This document shows, one piece after another, positions 61,410-64,000 of a DNA stretch of 64,000 bases. The notes beneath the pieces were generated by a model. The model was not told the DNA's origin and did no database searches. It was given only the letters and a program-made list of their open reading frames with translations. A program made the translations under genes and the position numbers. Position 1 is the stretch's first letter. The number at the start of each line of letters is the position of its first letter. Source of the DNA: UBA6059 sp040222235 (GTDB lineage: Bacteria; Bacteroidota; Bacteroidia; Cytophagales; Cyclobacteriaceae); NCBI GenBank assembly GCA_040222235.1, contig JAVKDO010000090.1, positions 1-64,000 of the forward strand. Reading direction: 5' to 3'.

Positions 61410-63260
61410 CTATCTGTTAAAGAAGTTTGCAATTTTATCTAAACCAAGTAATACAAAGGTTGGTTTGCCATCTGGCGTATAATTTGGTTGCTGGCAAGCA
61501 AAGAGCTGATCAATCATGGCATTCATCTCCTGCTGATCAAGCTGATGCCCCGGTTTTATGGAAGAGCGCTTGGCTAATGCCCGCGAGATATTTTCTTGTT
61601 TGTCTATACTCAAGGTTTCCCTGTTCCACTTAAACTGTTCGATCAACCCTTCGAACAGTACTTTTTCATTGGTCTCTCTTACATCTGCAGGGATACCCTG
61701 AATGGCAATGGCATTCTTACCAAAAACATCAAATACGAAACCCAATGATTTTATTTCGTCCTGCAGTTCCATAACGAGTGAAAAATCAGCAGGGTTGAGC
61801 TCGACATGGGCAGGAAATAGCGATTGCTGGGATAAACCCTCTTTGGACTGGATTTGAGCATTAAATCGCTCAAATAATATTCGCTCATGGGCAAACTGCT
61901 GATCCATGATCATCAATCCACTCTTTACCTGCTTTAGTACATGCCTCTTGTGTAGCTGCCATGGTGGAGACTTCATGTCTTCTTCGCCTGGGCTTTCAAT
62001 GTTGTTGGCGTTGCTAGCTATGACCACTGCATCTTGGGACAATGCATTTTCTTTGTCCAGGACTTCCTCTTGATAGTCCGATTCAGATTTAGCCTTACTA
62101 AAGAGGGTTTCCCAGTTTTTGAGATTACCTTCTTCGCGTGGAGAAGCAGTCTTGAACTTGGAGTAGTCGAGTTCAGCTTTCGAGGAGAGCACCTGCCGAT
62201 CAAAGTTTAGTCCTGATCGGGCGATAGCTTCAAAGTTGACATCCGTATTGAAGTCCAGAGATGGCATGACACTATGTGCACCAAGCGCTTGCTTGACTGC
62301 TGACTTGACTATGCCGTAGATCGTCCGTTCATCATCGAACTTCACCTCAGTCTTCGTAGGATGCACGTTGACATCCACGTGCTTTGGATCTATCGTAATG
62401 AAGAGAACGTAGAAGGGATACTGATCGTCGGCTATCAATCCATCAAAAGCAGTGCTCACTGCATGATTGAGATAATTATTTTTAATGAAGCGATTGTTGA
62501 TAAAGAAAAACTGCTCGCCACGAGTCTTCTTGGCAAACTCTGGCTTCCCAATATAGCCTTGAATGTTTAAATGAGGCGTTTCTTCGCTACACGGCACGAG
62601 CTGCTCTCGATAGTTCTTCCCAAATAGCCCGACGATTCTTTGACTGAGTTTTGACCCCTCTAGTTGAAAAGTCTCCAGATCATTTTGGTAAAGCGAGAAG
62701 CCCACCTCTGGATGAGCTAGCGAAATCCTGAAGAACTCATCAAGGATGTGGCGCATCTCAACAGGGTTTGACTTGAGAAAGTTGCGCCTGGCAGGCACAT
62801 TGAAGAATAAGTTCTTAACGGAAATGCTCGTTCCGGTAGGTGCGGCGACATGCTCTTGCTTCTTGACCTGAGTCCCTTCGACACAGATGAGTGTACCCAG
62901 CTCTCTCTCCTGAGTTCTGGTTTTCATTTCCACTTGCGCTACTGCACCGATAGAGGCCAAAGCCTCGCCTCGGAAGCCTTTGGTTCGGATACTAAACAAG
63001 TCTTCAGCGGATCGAATTTTCGAAGTAGCATGGCGTTCAAAGCTCATGCGCGCATCTGTCTCTGACATGCCCATGCCATCGTCGCTAACTTGTACTAATG
63101 CCTTACCAGAATCCTTGACAATCAATGTCACTTGCTTACTTCCAGCATCTACGCTGTTTTCTAGCAGTTCTTTGACCACAGAAGCAGGTCGCTGCACTAC
63201 TTCGCCTGCAGCAATTTGATTTGCGATAGCGTCAGGAAGTAATTTGATAATGTCTGACAT
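61410..63260 (-). CDS. mutL: DNA mismatch repair protein MutL (616 aa)
   Basis: MutL couples MutS mismatch recognition to strand processing. The GHKL ATPase is intact: 'IANQIAAGEVVQRPASVVKE', 'VSDDGMGMSETDARMSFERH', 'TKGFRGEALASIGAVAQVEM', and 'VDVNVHPTKTEVKFDDE'. The C-terminal dimerisation domain ends 'DGKPTFVLLGLDKIANFF'. The linker in between is variable. The Bacteroidetes-type C-terminus shows no DQHAxxER endonuclease motif; 'DQQFAHERILFERF' is the nearest match. It is transcribed with a small upstream membrane protein gene and two downstream rhomboids. Confidence 0.97.
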   Translation of the reverse strand: MSDIIKLLPDAIANQIAAGEVVQRPASVVKELLENSVDAGSKQVTLIVKDSGKALVQVSDDGMGMSETDARMSFERHATSKIRSAEDLFSIRTKGFRGEALASIGAVAQVEMKTRTQERELGTLICVEGTQVKKQEHVAAPTGTSISVKNLFFNVPARRNFLKSNPVEMRHILDEFFRISLAHPEVGFSLYQNDLETFQLEGSKLSQRIVGLFGKNYREQLVPCSEETPHLNIQGYIGKPEFAKKTRGEQFFFINNRFIKNNYLNHAVSTAFDGLIADDQYPFYVLFITIDPKHVDVNVHPTKTEVKFDDERTIYGIVKSAVKQALGAHSVMPSLDFNTDVNFEAIARSGLNFDRQVLSSKAELDYSKFKTASPREEGNLKNWETLFSKAKSESDYQEEVLDKENALSQDAVVIASNANNIESPGEEDMKSPPWQLHKRHVLKQVKSGLMIMDQQFAHERILFERFNAQIQSKEGLSQQSLFPAHVELNPADFSLVMELQDEIKSLGFVFDVFGKNAIAIQGIPADVRETNEKVLFEGLIEQFKWNRETLSIDKQENISRALAKRSSIKPGHQLDQQEMNAMIDQLFACQQPNYTPDGKPTFVLLGLDKIANFFNR

Positions 63261-63261
63261 C

Positions 63262-63762
63262 CTAGGCTTGAGCTCTCCTGCTTTTAAACCAGAAATATGC
63301 TGTAATCAAAAGTGAAGCAATGACGAACTCTCTCAGAAAGGGAAACTGCCATCCAAAGAGATAGAGGCCACTGAATCCCACCACGGAAAACAAAGAGCTA
63401 ATTGCAGCCAGCATATTCTTCGACCGATTCCAGACGATTACAGGTATGATCAAAGCATAGCTGTAGAATATGTCATTACCATAATACAGCCAGCCGAAGA
63501 CCGTTACAATCAGGAAGAGTGCTATCATCAGCTGAATGCCTGATGTGCTAGGTCCTGAGCCTTTTGCAAGATCTGATTTCGCTCTGAACGACCCGTGAAT
63601 TGCAGAACCATTTCTCGTAGCTCTGAGATTTTCTTCCAACGCCATGTCATGCTTGATCTTTGACACACGCTCTTCGATTTCTTCTTTCACGGGATCATAG
63701 TGTCGCGCTTTAAACTTAAAGCGCTGGTAACTTGGGAGCCTGATCAATGATGGTAATCTCAT
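63262..63762 (-). CDS. Hypothetical membrane protein upstream of mutL (166 aa)
   Basis: The N-terminal half is soluble and basic ('LPSYQRFKFKARHYDPVKEE', then a helix about 25-55), followed by three to four hydrophobic segments (about 78-96, 100-108, 115-133 and 138-160). The N-terminal arrangement with 'RHYDPVKEEIEER' is familiar from small Bacteroidetes proteins, but I know no function. The stop is 1 bp before the mutL ATG, so the two are cotranscribed. Confidence 0.7.
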   Translation of the reverse strand: MRLPSLIRLPSYQRFKFKARHYDPVKEEIEERVSKIKHDMALEENLRATRNGSAIHGSFRAKSDLAKGSGPSTSGIQLMIALFLIVTVFGWLYYGNDIFYSYALIIPVIVWNRSKNMLAAISSLFSVVGFSGLYLFGWQFPFLREFVIASLLITAYFWFKSRRAQA

Positions 63763-63852
63763 GGCAATTAGCGTTTATCGAATATTGCTGCTTAAAGTGG
63801 ATTAATATTTGCTAATCTGAAGCAAACAATGTTGGTTTAACGAAATCTAATA

Positions 63853-63860
63853 CAAATCTA
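63853..63860 (-). promoter_or_regulatory. -7 promoter element of the mutL-rhomboid operon
   Basis: Read leftward this is TAGATTTG, an exact TAnnTTTG match. The predicted start near 63849 gives a leader of about 87 nt to the ATG at 63762. It lies between the divergent operon and the gene starting at 63884. Confidence 0.45.
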
Positions 63861-63883
63861 ATAGGTTATTTTATTCCGCTAGG

Positions 63884-64000
63884 ATGCCCCGCCAGATATA
63901 CCTCATATTGTGCTTACTAATTCCATCGCTTTCCTGGTCTGGAGAGCTGAGTGATTTAGCAGTTGCCCAAGAGAGGAAGGTGAAGTCGTTAAGCATGGAG
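63884..64000 (+). CDS. Secreted protein, 5' end only (39 codons in window)
   Basis: The ATG at 63884 opens 'MPRQIYLILCLLIPSLSWSG', a good signal peptide with likely cleavage after 'SWSG' or nearby. The frame then runs open to the window edge ('ELSDLAVAQERKVKSLSMEK' in style, ending 'SMEx'). It is divergent from the mutL operon. Too little remains to name a family. Confidence 0.55.
   Translation, partial: MPRQIYLILCLLIPSLSWSGELSDLAVAQERKVKSLSME

Noticed and set aside
1..64000. tRNA, rRNA, CRISPR arrays, insertion sequences
   Set aside because: Looked for cloverleaf-like stretches, regularly spaced repeats and transposase genes by eye; none was convincing.

Overview
This window comes from a member of the Bacteroidetes, most likely a marine Cytophagales-type bacterium. 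Three things point there. The TAnnTTTG promoter element typical of the phylum sits in front of many genes. Several gene forms are characteristic of it: a fused SecDF, a carbamoyl-phosphate synthase large subunit without the C-terminal regulatory domain, a small DUF4834-type protein next to carB, and FKBP-type lipoproteins. NqrF and a kynurenine pathway of tryptophan breakdown are also present. The window is ordinary chromosome: no rRNA, tRNA, CRISPR array, insertion sequence or phage was seen.

Layout. 1-1.7 kb: an unknown 132-aa gene ending in a large hairpin, a YwqK/MORN-like lipoprotein, and the decayed remnant of an alpha/beta hydrolase. 1.7-9.4 kb: carB, a DUF4834-type gene, accD, a stand-alone nqrF, a ureohydrolase-fold protein with an eroded metal site, a PspC-domain protein and small unknowns. 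9.5-13.9 kb: a secreted unknown, an M19 dipeptidase lipoprotein, an unknown lipoprotein and a membrane/zinc-ribbon protein. 13.9-19.4 kb: the kynurenine cluster. An aldehyde dehydrogenase and an atypical SDR run left, and 3-hydroxyanthranilate dioxygenase, kynureninase and kynurenine monooxygenase run right from a shared 85-bp control region. 19.4-28.4 kb: a TerB-like protein, a carotenoid desaturase, an MltF-type transglycosylase and a complete RND efflux operon (adaptor, pump, TolC-like).

28.9-34.1 kb: an alpha/beta hydrolase and dxs, then scpA with a flippase-like membrane protein, then ndk. 34.3-39.1 kb: a tight operon of nrnA, three successive FKBP lipoproteins of decreasing conservation, rdgB and udk, then a small membrane protein. 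39.1-45 kb: secDF, an unknown membrane-anchored protein, a Tat-exported Dabb protein and a Tet-like MFS transporter. 45.2-53 kb: a TPR hybrid histidine kinase, DoxX plus a Tat-type Gfo/Idh/MocA oxidoreductase, convergent TRAP permease genes dctQM (no dctP here), and a carboxypeptidase-regulatory-domain surface protein. 53.1-64 kb: rlmN and a small membrane protein, an AT-rich block of three paralogous GT-C membrane glycosyltransferases around one polyprenyl-phosphate glycosyltransferase, two rhomboids, mutL, a membrane protein, and the first codons of a secreted protein.

The most interesting parts are the GT-C/polyprenyl-phosphate glycosyltransferase block (a possible uncharacterised cell-surface or protein glycosylation module), the kynurenine cluster with an SDR that lacks the usual catalytic Tyr and Lys, the FKBP triplet that ends in a probable non-catalytic member, and promoters placed so close to start codons (udk, rlmN) that their mRNAs should be leaderless.
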